From Allobosea sp. BK604 (lineage in GTDB: Bacteria > Pseudomonadota > Alphaproteobacteria > Rhizobiales > Beijerinckiaceae): a stretch of DNA of 64,000 nucleotides. Within the stretch, counting starts at the first letter, position 1; each line of letters opens with the position of its first letter. The translations under genes were made by a program, and so were the position numbers. The notes under the pieces were generated by a model, which saw only the letters and a list, made by a program, of their open reading frames with translations, made no database searches and was not told where the DNA came from. Location of the stretch: the NCBI RefSeq assembly GCF_004341515.1, contig NZ_SLZF01000001.1:620001-684000 (forward strand), read 5' to 3'. Below are positions 12,520 to 20,528 of this stretch, piece by piece.

Positions 12520-12549
12520 GAAAAGCCCGCCTCGTTGCCGAGGCGGGCT
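12520..12549 (-). terminator. Intrinsic terminator after the DUF2852 gene
   Basis: An 11-bp perfect stem AGCCCGCCTCG/CGAGGCGGGCT with a TTGC loop is followed on the minus strand by TTTTCGTTG, 30 bp beyond the DUF2852 stop. It should separate that gene from the VOC gene downstream. Confidence 0.75.
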
Positions 12550-12579
12550 GTTATCTTTGGCAGGCTTGAGCTGAAAGCG

Positions 12580-13029
12580 TCAGGCGTTGGGCGCCGGGCT
12601 CTCGTCGCCGCCCGAGCGGCGCTGGGCCATGAACTGGTCGAACTCGGCCTTGTCCTTGGCCATGCGCAGCTTGCCCAGGAAGTCCTGGAACTCGCGCTGC
12701 TCCTCCTCCAGACGGCGCAGCGTCTCCTGGCGGTATTCGTCGAAGGCGCGATTGCCGCTGGACGGGCCGCGGCCCCAGCCGCCGAAGCCGCCACCAAAGC
12801 TCCCGGGCTGTCCGCCACCCATGCGCTCGCGCAGGCGCTCCATCTTGTCCTGCAAGCGGCTCATGCGGTGCTCATACCGCTCACGTCCGCAACCATATCC
12901 CATGCGTCCACTCCCAAACAGAAAGACCAGGGTCGCCAGACCCAATGGCCACCAGACGATGAAGCCGAGCACGGCGAAGGCGAGCCAGGCGCCTTTTCCG
13001 TATTCATCAAGCTTGGCAACGATCGGCAT
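12580..13029 (-). CDS. DUF2852 family membrane protein
   Basis: The ATG at 13029 follows a GAGAGG ribosome-binding site and gives 149 residues. There is one N-terminal membrane segment (WLAFAVLGFIVWWPLGLATL), then a coiled-coil region (HRMSRLQDKMERLRERM), a glycine-rich stretch, and a second charged helical section (RQETLRRLEEEQREFQDFL). This arrangement matches the DUF2852 family of alphaproteobacterial small membrane proteins; function unknown. It has its own terminator. Confidence 0.88.
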   Translation of the reverse strand: MPIVAKLDEYGKGAWLAFAVLGFIVWWPLGLATLVFLFGSGRMGYGCGRERYEHRMSRLQDKMERLRERMGGGQPGSFGGGFGGWGRGPSSGNRAFDEYRQETLRRLEEEQREFQDFLGKLRMAKDKAEFDQFMAQRRSGGDESPAPNA

Positions 13030-13185
13030 CGATCCCTCTCGAACTGATGGCAGCGACGGGTGCCGCTGCCGGGCCAACCTCCCCGATCGGCAGCGCCGAT
13101 CGTTGTGAATGTAAATCACATTTACATATCTGGCCGCGACTGCCAAGCCTTTCAAGACGGCCTGAGCGAATTTTTGCGCGAGAAC

Positions 13186-13833
13186 TCAGCCGGCCTTGTC
13201 GGGTGGAAGTCCCAAACCCTTGAGATAGATCAGCATTCCGGCTTCCAGCAGATCGGAGGCGGACATCGGCAGGGGGCGCCTGCCGGCATCGCCGCGGCCG
13301 AACAGGGCGGCGACGCCATGCGACATCGCCCAGATATGCAGCGCCATCATCAGCGCGGGCGGGCGTTCTCCCTGCGGCAGGGCGGCGATCAGCGTCTCTG
13401 CCGCATTGCGCAGGACCAGGAAGGCGCGGTCGGCCGCCGCGCGCAATTCGGCATTGGCATCGAGCGGCACGCCGGCCTCGAACATCGCCGAATAGAAGGC
13501 GGGCTGGTCATGCGCGAAGGCGAGATAGGCTCGGCCGAGTCGGTGAAACGCAGTTTCGGCATCCGGTTTGCCGCCATCCCAGGCCTTGACCAGATCGGCC
13601 TCGAAGGCGCTGAAGCCGCGCACGGCGACATCGGCAAGCAATTCGTCGCGGTCGCGATAATGCCGGTAGGGCGCGGCCGGGCTGACGCCGGCCATGCGCG
13701 CGGCCTCGGCGAAGGTGAAGCCGCTCGGCCCCTTCTCGCCGATCAGCCCGAGCGCCGCCCGGATCAGCGCCTCCTTGAGGTTGCCGTGATGGTAGCCGCG
13801 AGGCTGCCCGGAATCGTCGCGTTTCCAGCTCAT
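13186..13833 (-). CDS. TetR/AcrR family transcriptional regulator
   Basis: A 215-residue repressor-type protein. The N-terminal helix-turn-helix region is clear: HHGNLKEALIRAALGLIGE, FTFAEAARMAGVSPAAPYRHY, then RDRDELLADVA. The C-terminal domain resembles the WHG/TetR_C_13 ligand-binding type. A perfect 7-bp inverted repeat overlaps its ribosome-binding site and start codon (13831-13851), suggesting autorepression. No transporter or enzyme gene is divergent from it; the neighbours on both sides are co-directional, so the target beyond itself is unknown. Confidence 0.93.
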   Translation of the reverse strand: MSWKRDDSGQPRGYHHGNLKEALIRAALGLIGEKGPSGFTFAEAARMAGVSPAAPYRHYRDRDELLADVAVRGFSAFEADLVKAWDGGKPDAETAFHRLGRAYLAFAHDQPAFYSAMFEAGVPLDANAELRAAADRAFLVLRNAAETLIAALPQGERPPALMMALHIWAMSHGVAALFGRGDAGRRPLPMSASDLLEAGMLIYLKGLGLPPDKAG

Positions 13834-13851
13834 GTTAAGGCCCCTAACATG
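13831..13851. promoter_or_regulatory. Putative TetR self-operator
   Basis: CATGTTA-AGGCCCC-TAACATG is a perfect 7-bp inverted repeat with a 7-bp centre. Its first half contains the start codon of the TetR gene and its centre contains the AGGGG ribosome-binding site, so a bound dimer would block expression. Palindromes of this size next to a tetR gene are usual autoregulatory operators. Confidence 0.6.
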
Positions 13852-13884
13852 GGCATGGGCCAGCGTCGATGCCAGCTCGGTCCG

Positions 13885-14292
13885 TCAGATGATCTCGAGT
13901 CCGAGGCGGTGGCGCAGCCCATCAGGAATGCGTCTTGCCCGCCCGCCGCCGACGCAGGCGACCTTGACCTGAGCGGTCACGAGAACCTCCTCGCCGCGCA
14001 GCACGCGCTGGGCGACGTCCATGGTCGCACCGCGCGCGGCCGTGGCCTGCGTCTCGACGAGCAGCATGTCGTCCATCACCGCGGGCTTCAGGAAATCGAT
14101 CGCCATATGCCGCACGGCGAAGCCGAGCGCGGCATCGCCGTCAAACAGTTCGCGCTGCTCGACACCGAGCGCCCGGATCAGCTCGGTGCGGCCGCGCTCC
14201 ATGAAGCGGAGATAGGAGGCGTGGTAGACGACCCCGGAGAAATCCGTGTCCTCATAGTAGACGCGGATGGAAAGCTGGTGGACGGCGCTCAT
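13885..14292 (-). CDS. ybgC: Tol-Pal-associated acyl-CoA thioesterase YbgC
   Basis: YbgC is a hotdog-fold thioesterase found with Tol-Pal genes. The ATG at 14292 gives 135 residues with the signature VYYEDTDFSGVVYHASYL near the N-terminus, containing the catalytic Asp, then RFMERGRTE. The upstream GGAG supports this start; an earlier ATG at 14355 adds 21 non-conserved residues. In most genomes it directly precedes tolQ; here five genes are interposed (TetR, DUF2852, VOC, a hypothetical and the gap). Confidence 0.93.
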   Translation of the reverse strand: MSAVHQLSIRVYYEDTDFSGVVYHASYLRFMERGRTELIRALGVEQRELFDGDAALGFAVRHMAIDFLKPAVMDDMLLVETQATAARGATMDVAQRVLRGEEVLVTAQVKVACVGGGRARRIPDGLRHRLGLEII

Positions 14293-14431
14293 GTTGCTCC
14301 GCAGGCCTGATTGAATTCGAAGCGCCCTTTTGACCGGCCGGCGCTGCGAGGACAACCCGCTCTCCGCCCTACCCTCGACCCAGATCGCCGGCTAAGCTGC
14401 CATGATCGACAGCCCCGCAAGGAGAAACGGC

Positions 14432-14941
14432 ATGGCCATCTCGCTCAAGGCAATCGAACGTCTTCTCGATAAATCGGAGCTTCAGCTCTTCGCCCGCACC
14501 CGCCGGAGCACGATCGACGCGGCAAGCGACGCCGAGCTGACCGACCTCGCCAGGCAGATCCGCGAACGGCGCGACCGCGCCCGCGGCATCGCCCGCCAGC
14601 AGCGGCGCGAGATGAGGCGCAAGGCCGAGCCGCAGGGAACGCGCCCGGCCTCCGACAATAGCGGCACCAAGGCCAAGGCCGACGCGCTGACGGCCGCACT
14701 GAAGCGTGTCGGTGCCGAGCGCACGCGCCGCGCCGAGAAGCTGAAGGCACCGAGCCAGCGCAGCCTGGCCCGCAAGGCGCTCGCCTTGAAGCAGCGGGAG
14801 GCGGCCGCCAAGAAGCCTCCGGCGAGCCGTCAGGCGGGCAAAGGCATGAAATCGGTGCCGAACCCAAAAGCCGGAAAATCAGGCGCGCTCGACCATGCCG
14901 GCCAGCGCTCGGCGATGCACCGCGCGAAATTCGCGCGCTAG
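14432..14941 (+). CDS. Highly basic helical hypothetical protein
   Basis: The ATG at 14432 follows AAGGAG at ideal spacing and gives 169 residues. The sequence is very rich in Lys and Arg and predicted largely helical (IRERRDRARGIARQQRREMR), with a lysine/proline-rich tail ending RSAMHRAKFAR. It has no signal peptide or membrane segment. Such composition fits a nucleic-acid-binding or DNA-associated protein, but no family is recognised. Its stop codon TAG lies at the left end of an intergenic hairpin repeat. Confidence 0.75.
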   Translation: MAISLKAIERLLDKSELQLFARTRRSTIDAASDAELTDLARQIRERRDRARGIARQQRREMRRKAEPQGTRPASDNSGTKAKADALTAALKRVGAERTRRAEKLKAPSQRSLARKALALKQREAAAKKPPASRQAGKGMKSVPNPKAGKSGALDHAGQRSAMHRAKFAR

Positions 14942-15037
14942 CGCATTTTCGAGCGAAGTGGCTACCGGTTCGCGTGAAGAAAATGCGTCGAAACAAAGGG
15001 ATGGAGTATTTCCGCGATTCCGAGAATCGCGGAAATA
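14939..15037. repeat. Intergenic hairpin repeat, GCATTTTC type, copy 1
   Basis: The left unit GCATTTTCGAGCGAAGTGG pairs with the right unit CGGTTCGCGTGAAGAAAATGC. About 25 bp further, a 13-bp perfect hairpin ATTTCCGCGATTC-CGA-GAATCGCGGAAAT (15008-15036) follows. The TAG stop of the upstream gene is the first three bases. Related copies lie at 19329, 44664, 51055 and 55704. Confidence 0.85.
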
Positions 15038-15051
15038 TTATAGCCGCCGGC

Positions 15052-15576
15052 TCAACGCTTGCAGGGCTTGCCCATGAAGGAGCCGCAATCATAGGGCTGC
15101 GAGAGCCCTTCACGGATCGAATAGGCCTTGCCGTCGATCTGGTCGACGATGTCGTCGATGCGCCAGCCGCCGTTCTCGCGGATCATCTGGAAGTGGACGG
15201 TGACCGGCCTGCCGAGGCTGCGGAAGCTGGCCGCCACCGTTGCCTTGCCCGCCGCGACGGGAATTGTATCCAGGCTGAGCTTCTTGATCTCGCCGTCCTG
15301 GCCGTTGAGGAAGGGGTCGGCGCCGATATTGCCCATATCGCCGCTCTCCTTCTGATAGAGATCGTCGCGAGCGAAGAGCTCAGCGAGGCTGCGGCTCATC
15401 AGCCGGTCGCGATGCGGCGAGCGCCAGGCCGGTTGGCCGCGCCCGGCAAGCGTCTTGATCGTAACGGCATAGCCCTCGGCGACCGGCCCGCGTGGCGTGC
15501 TGTCGTCGGCATGGGCGGGAACGACCGCGAGCGCGACGAGTCCGGCAAAGCCAAGGAACGGGCTCCGACGGCTCAA
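15052..15576 (-). CDS. Exported DUF3828-like protein
   Basis: A 174-residue protein with a signal peptide ([21 protein letters not shown], cut near AHADD) and a soluble domain whose ending [20 protein letters not shown] is typical of DUF3828/NTF2-like exported proteins. It has two late cysteines (YDCGSF, KPCKR). The start is a TTG that overlaps the ruvB stop (TTGA); no ATG is available that would keep the signal peptide. Function unknown; coupling to ruvB is only positional. Confidence 0.75.
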   Translation of the reverse strand: MSRRSPFLGFAGLVALAVVPAHADDSTPRGPVAEGYAVTIKTLAGRGQPAWRSPHRDRLMSRSLAELFARDDLYQKESGDMGNIGADPFLNGQDGEIKKLSLDTIPVAAGKATVAASFRSLGRPVTVHFQMIRENGGWRIDDIVDQIDGKAYSIREGLSQPYDCGSFMGKPCKR

Positions 15577-16619
15577 GCCTCCTCCTCCCCGTCCCCGAAC
15601 AGCCCGAACTGCGCCGTCTCGCGGTTCGGTTCGGGCATGCCGAGATGGCGGAAGGCATGCGGGGTCAGGAGGCGCCCACGCGGCGTGCGCTGGATGAAAC
15701 CCTGCTGCAGCAGGAAGGGCTCGATGATCTCCTCGATCGCGTCGCGTGGCTCGGAGAGCGAGGCGGCGATGGTCTCGATCCCGACCGGCCCGCCGCCGAA
15801 ATTGACCGCGACCGTGGTCAGGTAGCGCCGGTCCATCTGGTCGAGGCCGATCGCATCGACATCGAGCAGGCCGAGGGCCTTGTCGGCGACCTTGCGCGTC
15901 ACAATCGGATCAGCGTCGACGATCGCGAAGTCGCGCACGCGGCGCAGCAGCCGCCCGGCGATGCGCGGTGTGCCGCGCGAGCGCTTGGCGATCTCGTTGG
16001 CGCCGTCATCCGACATCGGCACGCCAAGCACGCGGGCGCCGCGTGCGACGATGCCCTGCAACTCCTCGACCGTGTAGAATTGCAGCCGGACCGGGATGCC
16101 GAAGCGGTCGCGTAGCGGCGTCGTCAGCAGCCCGGCACGGGTGGTGGCGCCGACCAGCGTAAACTTGGGCAGGTCGATCTTGACCGAGCGCGCCGCCGGC
16201 CCCTCGCCGATGATCAGGTCGAGCTGGTAATCCTCCATCGCCGGATAGAGGATCTCCTCGACCGCCGGGTTGAGCCGGTGGATCTCGTCGATGAAGAGCA
16301 CGTCGCGCTCCTCGAGATTGGTGAGCTGCGCCGCGAGATCGCCGGCCTTGGCGATGACGGGGCCCGAGGTCGAGCGGAAATTGACCCCGAGCTCGCGCGC
16401 CACGATCTGCGCCAGCGTCGTCTTGCCCAGGCCCGGCGGGCCGACGAAGAGGACATGGTCGAGCGCATCGCCGCGGGAGCGCGCCGCGTTGATGAACACC
16501 TGGAGATTGGCACGCGCCGCCGCCTGCCCGGTGAAATCGGCGAGCGAAAGCGGCCGCAGCGAGGCGTCGCTGTCGTCGTCGCGGCGTTCGGCCGTCACGA
16601 GGCGGCGAGGTTCGGTCAA
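15573..16619 (-). CDS. ruvB: Holliday junction branch-migration helicase RuvB
   Basis: RuvB is the hexameric AAA+ motor that, with RuvA, migrates Holliday junctions for RuvC cleavage. The 348 residues show Walker [10 protein letters not shown], Walker [10 protein letters not shown], the sensor region GATTRAG, and the winged-helix C-terminus. The start appears to be a TTG at 16619 overlapping the stop of the upstream GNAT gene; the resulting N-terminus [12 protein letters not shown] matches the family, so this rare start is credible. Gene order here is ruvC, ruvA, GNAT, ruvB. Confidence 0.97.
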   Translation of the reverse strand: MTEPRRLVTAERRDDDSDASLRPLSLADFTGQAAARANLQVFINAARSRGDALDHVLFVGPPGLGKTTLAQIVARELGVNFRSTSGPVIAKAGDLAAQLTNLEERDVLFIDEIHRLNPAVEEILYPAMEDYQLDLIIGEGPAARSVKIDLPKFTLVGATTRAGLLTTPLRDRFGIPVRLQFYTVEELQGIVARGARVLGVPMSDDGANEIAKRSRGTPRIAGRLLRRVRDFAIVDADPIVTRKVADKALGLLDVDAIGLDQMDRRYLTTVAVNFGGGPVGIETIAASLSEPRDAIEEIIEPFLLQQGFIQRTPRGRLLTPHAFRHLGMPEPNRETAQFGLFGDGEEEA

Positions 16620-17104
16620 AGCGTGATCTCCAGCTCCAGCGCGTCATGCACCGGAATATCCCTGTAGCCGGTCTTGATGATCGTCGGAATCACCGAGCGA
16701 TAGGTGTCGATCGCTTCGAGATAGAGCCCGGACAGGCGAAAGCCCTGGCGCTGGTAGAAGGTCAGGCCCGGCATGTTGTCATTGGTCAGCATCGCCTTGA
16801 GCCTGGAGGCGCCGGCGGCTTTGGCCGCGCGCCGGACCTCATCCAGCATCCTGATCGCCACGCCCTCGCCCGGCCTGAACGAATGCAGCGCGCAGAGATA
16901 GGCCGTTCCCTCGCGCAGCGTCCAACTCGCCAGCGCCGCCGTCTCGCCCTCCGGCGTATAGAGGCCGAGCGCGTCGATCTCCGAAACATCGTAGGTATGG
17001 AGCCCGATCATCATCTTGTAGGAGCCCCAGGCGCGCATCATCACCGCCAGGAGCTGGCTCTTGTCCGTGACGACGCGCAGGGTGAGATCGAAAGGCTCGC
17101 TCAT
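16616..17104 (-). CDS. GNAT-family N-acetyltransferase
   Basis: The ATG at 17104 has a GAGG upstream and gives 162 residues. The GNAT fold is visible as [18 protein letters not shown], then the acetyl-CoA loop region [20 protein letters not shown], and the asparagine-rich strand [20 protein letters not shown]. The substrate is unknown. It is inserted between ruvA and ruvB and is joined to ruvB by a 4-bp TTGA overlap. An upstream start adds 18 residues lacking similarity. Confidence 0.88.
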   Translation of the reverse strand: MSEPFDLTLRVVTDKSQLLAVMMRAWGSYKMMIGLHTYDVSEIDALGLYTPEGETAALASWTLREGTAYLCALHSFRPGEGVAIRMLDEVRRAAKAAGASRLKAMLTNDNMPGLTFYQRQGFRLSGLYLEAIDTYRSVIPTIIKTGYRDIPVHDALELEITL

Positions 17105-17177
17105 CCGGTTGCCTCGCCTTTCATGTCGAGTTGCAACGGGCTCAGGCGCAGCGCCCACCCCCGGCCATGCGGGGCTT

Positions 17178-17795
17178 TCACTTCGCCAGCTCCTTCAGGC
17201 CGAGTTTGATCAGCTGGGCCGTGCCGGCCCCCTCGCCCGCCGCCTTCGCGGCCGCCGCGACTGCCGCCACCGCCTGCGCCTGCGGATAGCCGAGATTGGC
17301 CAGCGCGGAGACGGCATCGCTCAAGGCCTGAGGCAGCTTCTTGTCCTCCAGAGCGCCGGCGAGTTGCACCACGCCGGGGTCGATATGGCCGAAGGCCGGC
17401 GCCTTGTCCTTGAGCTCGGCGCAGAGGCGCTGCGCCAGCTTCGGCCCGACGCCGGGCGCGCGCGCCACCGCCGCCTTGTCATTGGTGGCGATCGCGGTCG
17501 CCAGCGCGCCGGGATCGAGTGTCGAGAGAATGGCGAGCGCCACCTTGGCGCCGACGCCCTGGACCACCTGCATCAGCCGGAACCAGTCGCGTTCGACATC
17601 CGACAGGAAGCCGTAGAGCCGGATCGCATCCTCGCGCACATGCGTCTCGATGGAGAGCGCCGCCGCCTCGCCGGGCTTGGGCAGGCGCTGCAAGGTCCGC
17701 GACGAGCACTGCACGACGTAGCCGACGCCCTGCACATCGAGGATGACATGATCCTCGCCATAGGAATCGATCAGCCCCTTGAGCTTGCCGATCAT
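17178..17795 (-). CDS. ruvA: Holliday junction branch-migration protein RuvA
   Basis: RuvA binds four-way junctions and loads RuvB. The ATG at 17795 gives 205 residues starting [18 protein letters not shown], the expected OB-fold N-terminus. The middle contains the two helix-hairpin-helix motifs ([15 protein letters not shown] and [16 protein letters not shown]). The C-terminal domain that contacts RuvB is [15 protein letters not shown]. It follows ruvC by 40 bp. Confidence 0.97.
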   Translation of the reverse strand: MIGKLKGLIDSYGEDHVILDVQGVGYVVQCSSRTLQRLPKPGEAAALSIETHVREDAIRLYGFLSDVERDWFRLMQVVQGVGAKVALAILSTLDPGALATAIATNDKAAVARAPGVGPKLAQRLCAELKDKAPAFGHIDPGVVQLAGALEDKKLPQALSDAVSALANLGYPQAQAVAAVAAAAKAAGEGAGTAQLIKLGLKELAK

Positions 17796-17835
17796 CGTCC
17801 GCTCCGCCTCGTTCTCATGCTCGCGCGCCAACCTT

Positions 17836-18351
17836 TCACGAGGCTGCCCGCATCTGCGCCGTCAGCGTCCTGATGCCACGATGCTGCGCATGGCAGATCG
17901 CGACCGCGAGCGCGTCGGCGGCATCGGCACTCCTAGTCTCGGCCTTCGGCAGCAGCACGCGGATCATCATCTGGACCTGCTTCTTGTCGGCATGGCCGAC
18001 GCCGACCACCGTCTTCTTGACCAGGTTGGCGGCATATTCGGCGACGCTCAGGCCTGCGATCGCCGGCACCACCAGGGCTATGCCGCGGGCCTGGCCGAGC
18101 TTCAGCGCCGATTGCGGATCGCGATTGATGAAGGTCTCCTCGACCGCCGCCTCGTCCGGCTCGAACGCGGAAATCACGCCGGCGATGCCTTCGTGCAACT
18201 GCTTCAGCCGCTCGGCCAGCGGCCGCTTGTCGTCGCTCTCGATGCAGCCGCAGCCGATGAAGGAGAGCTTGGTTCCTTCCGAGGCGATCACGCCCCAGCC
18301 GGTCTTCCTCAAGCCCGGATCGATGCCGAGGATGCGAATCGCCATGGTCAT
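17836..18351 (-). CDS. ruvC: Holliday junction resolvase RuvC
   Basis: RuvC is the dimeric endonuclease that resolves Holliday junctions. The 171 residues begin with the first catalytic acid in [15 protein letters not shown] (Asp about residue 11). The second acid is in [20 protein letters not shown]. The late pattern [17 protein letters not shown] and [15 protein letters not shown] carry the remaining acids. It is the first gene of the ruv group. A hairpin repeat lies just upstream at 18361-18415. A second in-frame ATG two codons downstream is possible. Confidence 0.97.
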   Translation of the reverse strand: MTMAIRILGIDPGLRKTGWGVIASEGTKLSFIGCGCIESDDKRPLAERLKQLHEGIAGVISAFEPDEAAVEETFINRDPQSALKLGQARGIALVVPAIAGLSVAEYAANLVKKTVVGVGHADKKQVQMMIRVLLPKAETRSADAADALAVAICHAQHRGIRTLTAQMRAAS

Positions 18352-18360
18352 GGTTTGTAC

Positions 18361-18415
18361 TCTAAAGCGCGTTCCGCAAAAGTGGGCACCACTTTTGCGG
18401 TGAGAACGCGCTCTC
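18361..18415. repeat. Intergenic hairpin repeat, GCGCGTTC type
   Basis: Outer arms AGCGCGTTC/GAACGCGCT enclose a perfect 12-bp inner stem (CCGCAAAAGTGG/CCACTTTTGCGG, loop GCA), with an extra TGA on the 3' side. The layout matches the GCATTTTC-type repeats but with different stem sequences. It lies between ruvC and the divergent TauE/SafE gene. Confidence 0.85.
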
Positions 18416-18551
18416 AGCTTGATTCGGCGCGAAATTGTCCGTTACCGCCTGATCGATGTCCCCGGTTCATCGATGCCATCACGATGACGGGGGTTGATCG
18501 TGCTGCATCTTTCCCGTTGGTGGGGAGAATATTCTCCGCCTGCCCGGTTCG

Positions 18552-19331
18552 ATGTCCGAGACCCTCGCCCTGCTCTTCCCCAATCTGACCGCTTCCGGCA
18601 TCGCCACCATGCTGGGTGCCACCCTGCTCGGCGGGCTGGTGCGCGGCTTCACCGGCTTCGGCTTCGCCATGGTGTTCATGCCCCTGGCGAGCCTTGTCCT
18701 CGGGCCCGTCGCGGCACTCGGCCTGATCTGGGTGATCGACCTGCCCTTCGCGCTGCCGCTCGCCGCACGCTCGGCCAAGCGGGCGGAATGGAGCGAGGTC
18801 ATTCCGCTGCTGATCGCCGCCACGCTGACGCTGCCGCTCGGCCTCTGGCTGCTGACCTGGCTCGAGCCGAAGACGATGCGCTGGATCGTCGCCCTGCTCG
18901 TCCTCGCCGCGGTGACGCTCATGGCCTCCGGCTGGCGCTATCACGGCCGCCCCGGCATTCCGCTGTCGCTCGGCGTCGGCTCGCTGTCCGGCCTGTTCAA
19001 TGGCCTCTCCAGCATCGGCGGCATGCCGCTCGCCGTCTTCTGGCTCGGCGCCCAGCGCAATGACCGCCATAAGGCGCGCGCCAACCTGCAGACCTATTTC
19101 GGCCTCTCGACCATCGTCAGCGGCATCATGCTCTGGCTGAAGAGCATCATCACCGCCGCCTCCCTGGCGATGGCGCTGCCGCTCTTCGCGATCTATGGCG
19201 CGGGCCTGTGGATCGGCACGCATGCCTTCCGCATCGCCTCGGAACAGACGTTCCGGCGGATCGCCTATCTGGTGATTTTCCTGAGCGCGCTGATCAGCCT
19301 GCCGCTCTGGGACGGGCTGCTCGGGCGCTAA
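18552..19331 (+). CDS. TauE/SafE family sulfite/anion permease
   Basis: A 259-residue integral membrane protein with about eight hydrophobic segments. The two family half-repeats are visible as LLGGLVRGFTGFGFAMVFMP and SGLFNGLSSIGGMPLAVFWL. TauE/SafE proteins are proposed exporters of sulfite, sulfoacetate or related organic anions; no substrate can be read here. It is divergent from ruvC and convergent to the YebC gene. Its TAA stop is the first three bases of a GCATTTTC-type hairpin repeat. Confidence 0.9.
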   Translation: MSETLALLFPNLTASGIATMLGATLLGGLVRGFTGFGFAMVFMPLASLVLGPVAALGLIWVIDLPFALPLAARSAKRAEWSEVIPLLIAATLTLPLGLWLLTWLEPKTMRWIVALLVLAAVTLMASGWRYHGRPGIPLSLGVGSLSGLFNGLSSIGGMPLAVFWLGAQRNDRHKARANLQTYFGLSTIVSGIMLWLKSIITAASLAMALPLFAIYGAGLWIGTHAFRIASEQTFRRIAYLVIFLSALISLPLWDGLLGR

Positions 19332-19398
19332 AGCATTTTCGAGCGAAGTGGAGATCGGTTCGCGTGAAGAAAATGCGGCAACACAGATAGATAGAGCA
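19329..19398. repeat. Intergenic hairpin repeat, GCATTTTC type, copy 2
   Basis: TAAAGCATTTTCGAGCGAAG followed by TCGGTTCGCGTGAAGAAAATGC. The initial TAA is the stop codon of the TauE/SafE gene. The second hairpin seen in copies 1, 3 and 4 is missing; only the trailing ATAGAGC remains. Confidence 0.85.
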
Positions 19399-19404
19399 CC
19401 ATCG

Positions 19405-19500
19405 CGCCGTCATGCTCGGCCTTGTGCCGAGCATCCACGTCTTGCACGCCATTTTGCATCGACCAAGACGTGGATGGTCGGGACAGGCCCGACCATAGCG
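19405..19500. repeat. Three-arm palindromic (cruciform) repeat
   Basis: Central arms CCACGTCTTG (19435-19444) and CAAGACGTGG (19464-19473) enclose a 19-nt loop. They are flanked without spacing by two side hairpins: ATGCTCGGC/GCCGAGCAT (19412-19434) and ATGGTCGGG/CCCGACCAT (19474-19496). The whole lies between the convergent TauE/SafE and YebC genes. It resembles dispersed palindromic elements known in Rhizobiales genomes. Confidence 0.8.
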
Positions 19501-19529
19501 AAAGAGGCAAGTCGCTTCGCGAGTGAGGG

Positions 19530-20276
19530 TTAGGCGCTCAGCTTCGCCATGATCTCGTCGGCGATCTCGAAATTGGCGAAGACGTTCTGGACGTCGTCGT
19601 CATTGTCGAGCGCCTCCATCAGCCGCATCATCGAGGCGGCCTTCTCCTCGTCGAGCGGAGCGGTCGTGGTCGGGCGCCAGACCGGCTTGGCCGAGGCGGG
19701 AGCACCGAGCGCGGCTTCGAGCGCTTTCGACACCTCGTTCAGGCTGTCGAAGCCGCAGGTGATCGTGTGGCCGTTCTCGTCGCTTGCGACATCGTCGGCG
19801 CCGGCCTCGATCGCCGCTTCCATCACCTTGTCGGCATCGCCGGCCTCGGGCGGATAGGTGATCTCGCCGACGCGGTTGAACATGAACGAGACCGAGTTGC
19901 TTTCGCCCAGTGCCCCGCCCGCCTTGGTGAAATAGGAGCGCACCGCGGATGCCGTGCGGTTGCGGTTGTCGGTCAGCGCCTCGACGATGACGGCCGCGCC
20001 GCCCGGGCCGTAGCCCTCGTAGCGCACCTCGTCATAGTTCTCGCCGTCATTGCCGGCGGCCTTCTTGATGGCGCGCTCGATATTGTCCTTCGGCATGTTT
20101 TCAGCGCGTGCCGCCAGCACGGCCATGCGCAGGCGCGGGTTCATGTTGGGATCGGGCAAGCCCATCTTGGCGGCGACGGTGATTTCGCGCCCGAGCCGCG
20201 AGAACAGCTTGGAGCGCACCGCGTCCTGCTTGCCCTTGCGGTGCATGATGTTCTTGAACTGGGAATGCCCGGCCAT
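19530..20276 (-). CDS. YebC/PmpR family transcriptional/translational regulator
   Basis: The ATG at 20276 gives 248 residues starting [19 protein letters not shown], the universal opening of the YebC/TACO1 family. Members act either as DNA-binding regulators or in relief of ribosome stalling at polyproline tracts; which applies here is not visible. The conserved acidic centre ([18 protein letters not shown]) and [14 protein letters not shown] ending are present. An upstream in-frame ATG adds ten non-conserved residues. Confidence 0.96.
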   Translation of the reverse strand: MAGHSQFKNIMHRKGKQDAVRSKLFSRLGREITVAAKMGLPDPNMNPRLRMAVLAARAENMPKDNIERAIKKAAGNDGENYDEVRYEGYGPGGAAVIVEALTDNRNRTASAVRSYFTKAGGALGESNSVSFMFNRVGEITYPPEAGDADKVMEAAIEAGADDVASDENGHTITCGFDSLNEVSKALEAALGAPASAKPVWRPTTTAPLDEEKAASMMRLMEALDNDDDVQNVFANFEIADEIMAKLSA

Positions 20277-20528
20277 GGAAACGTGAGCCTCTGTTCCTGC
20301 TGTCATAGCGCCCGGCCGGCCGAAACGATCGGGAAGGGCGAAGATCGGGCCTTATAGGCGCGCGCCTCGCCGGCAGGCAAGCAGCACTGCATTTGAAGCG
20401 GCTGCCGGAAATTTCATCGCTCCCGGCTCATGCGCCTGACGCAGCGTTAAGCCATTCTTTGCGAGAATTATGCACATTGTAGCAGTAACGACGGAATCCG
20501 GCCGCGCGCCGGCAGCAGCCCGGACCCC

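Noticed and set aside
18414..19223. 269-codon minus-strand frame opposite the TauE/SafE gene
   Set aside because: The plus-strand frame has clear membrane segments and family motifs; the minus frame is Arg/Glu/Gln-rich noise.
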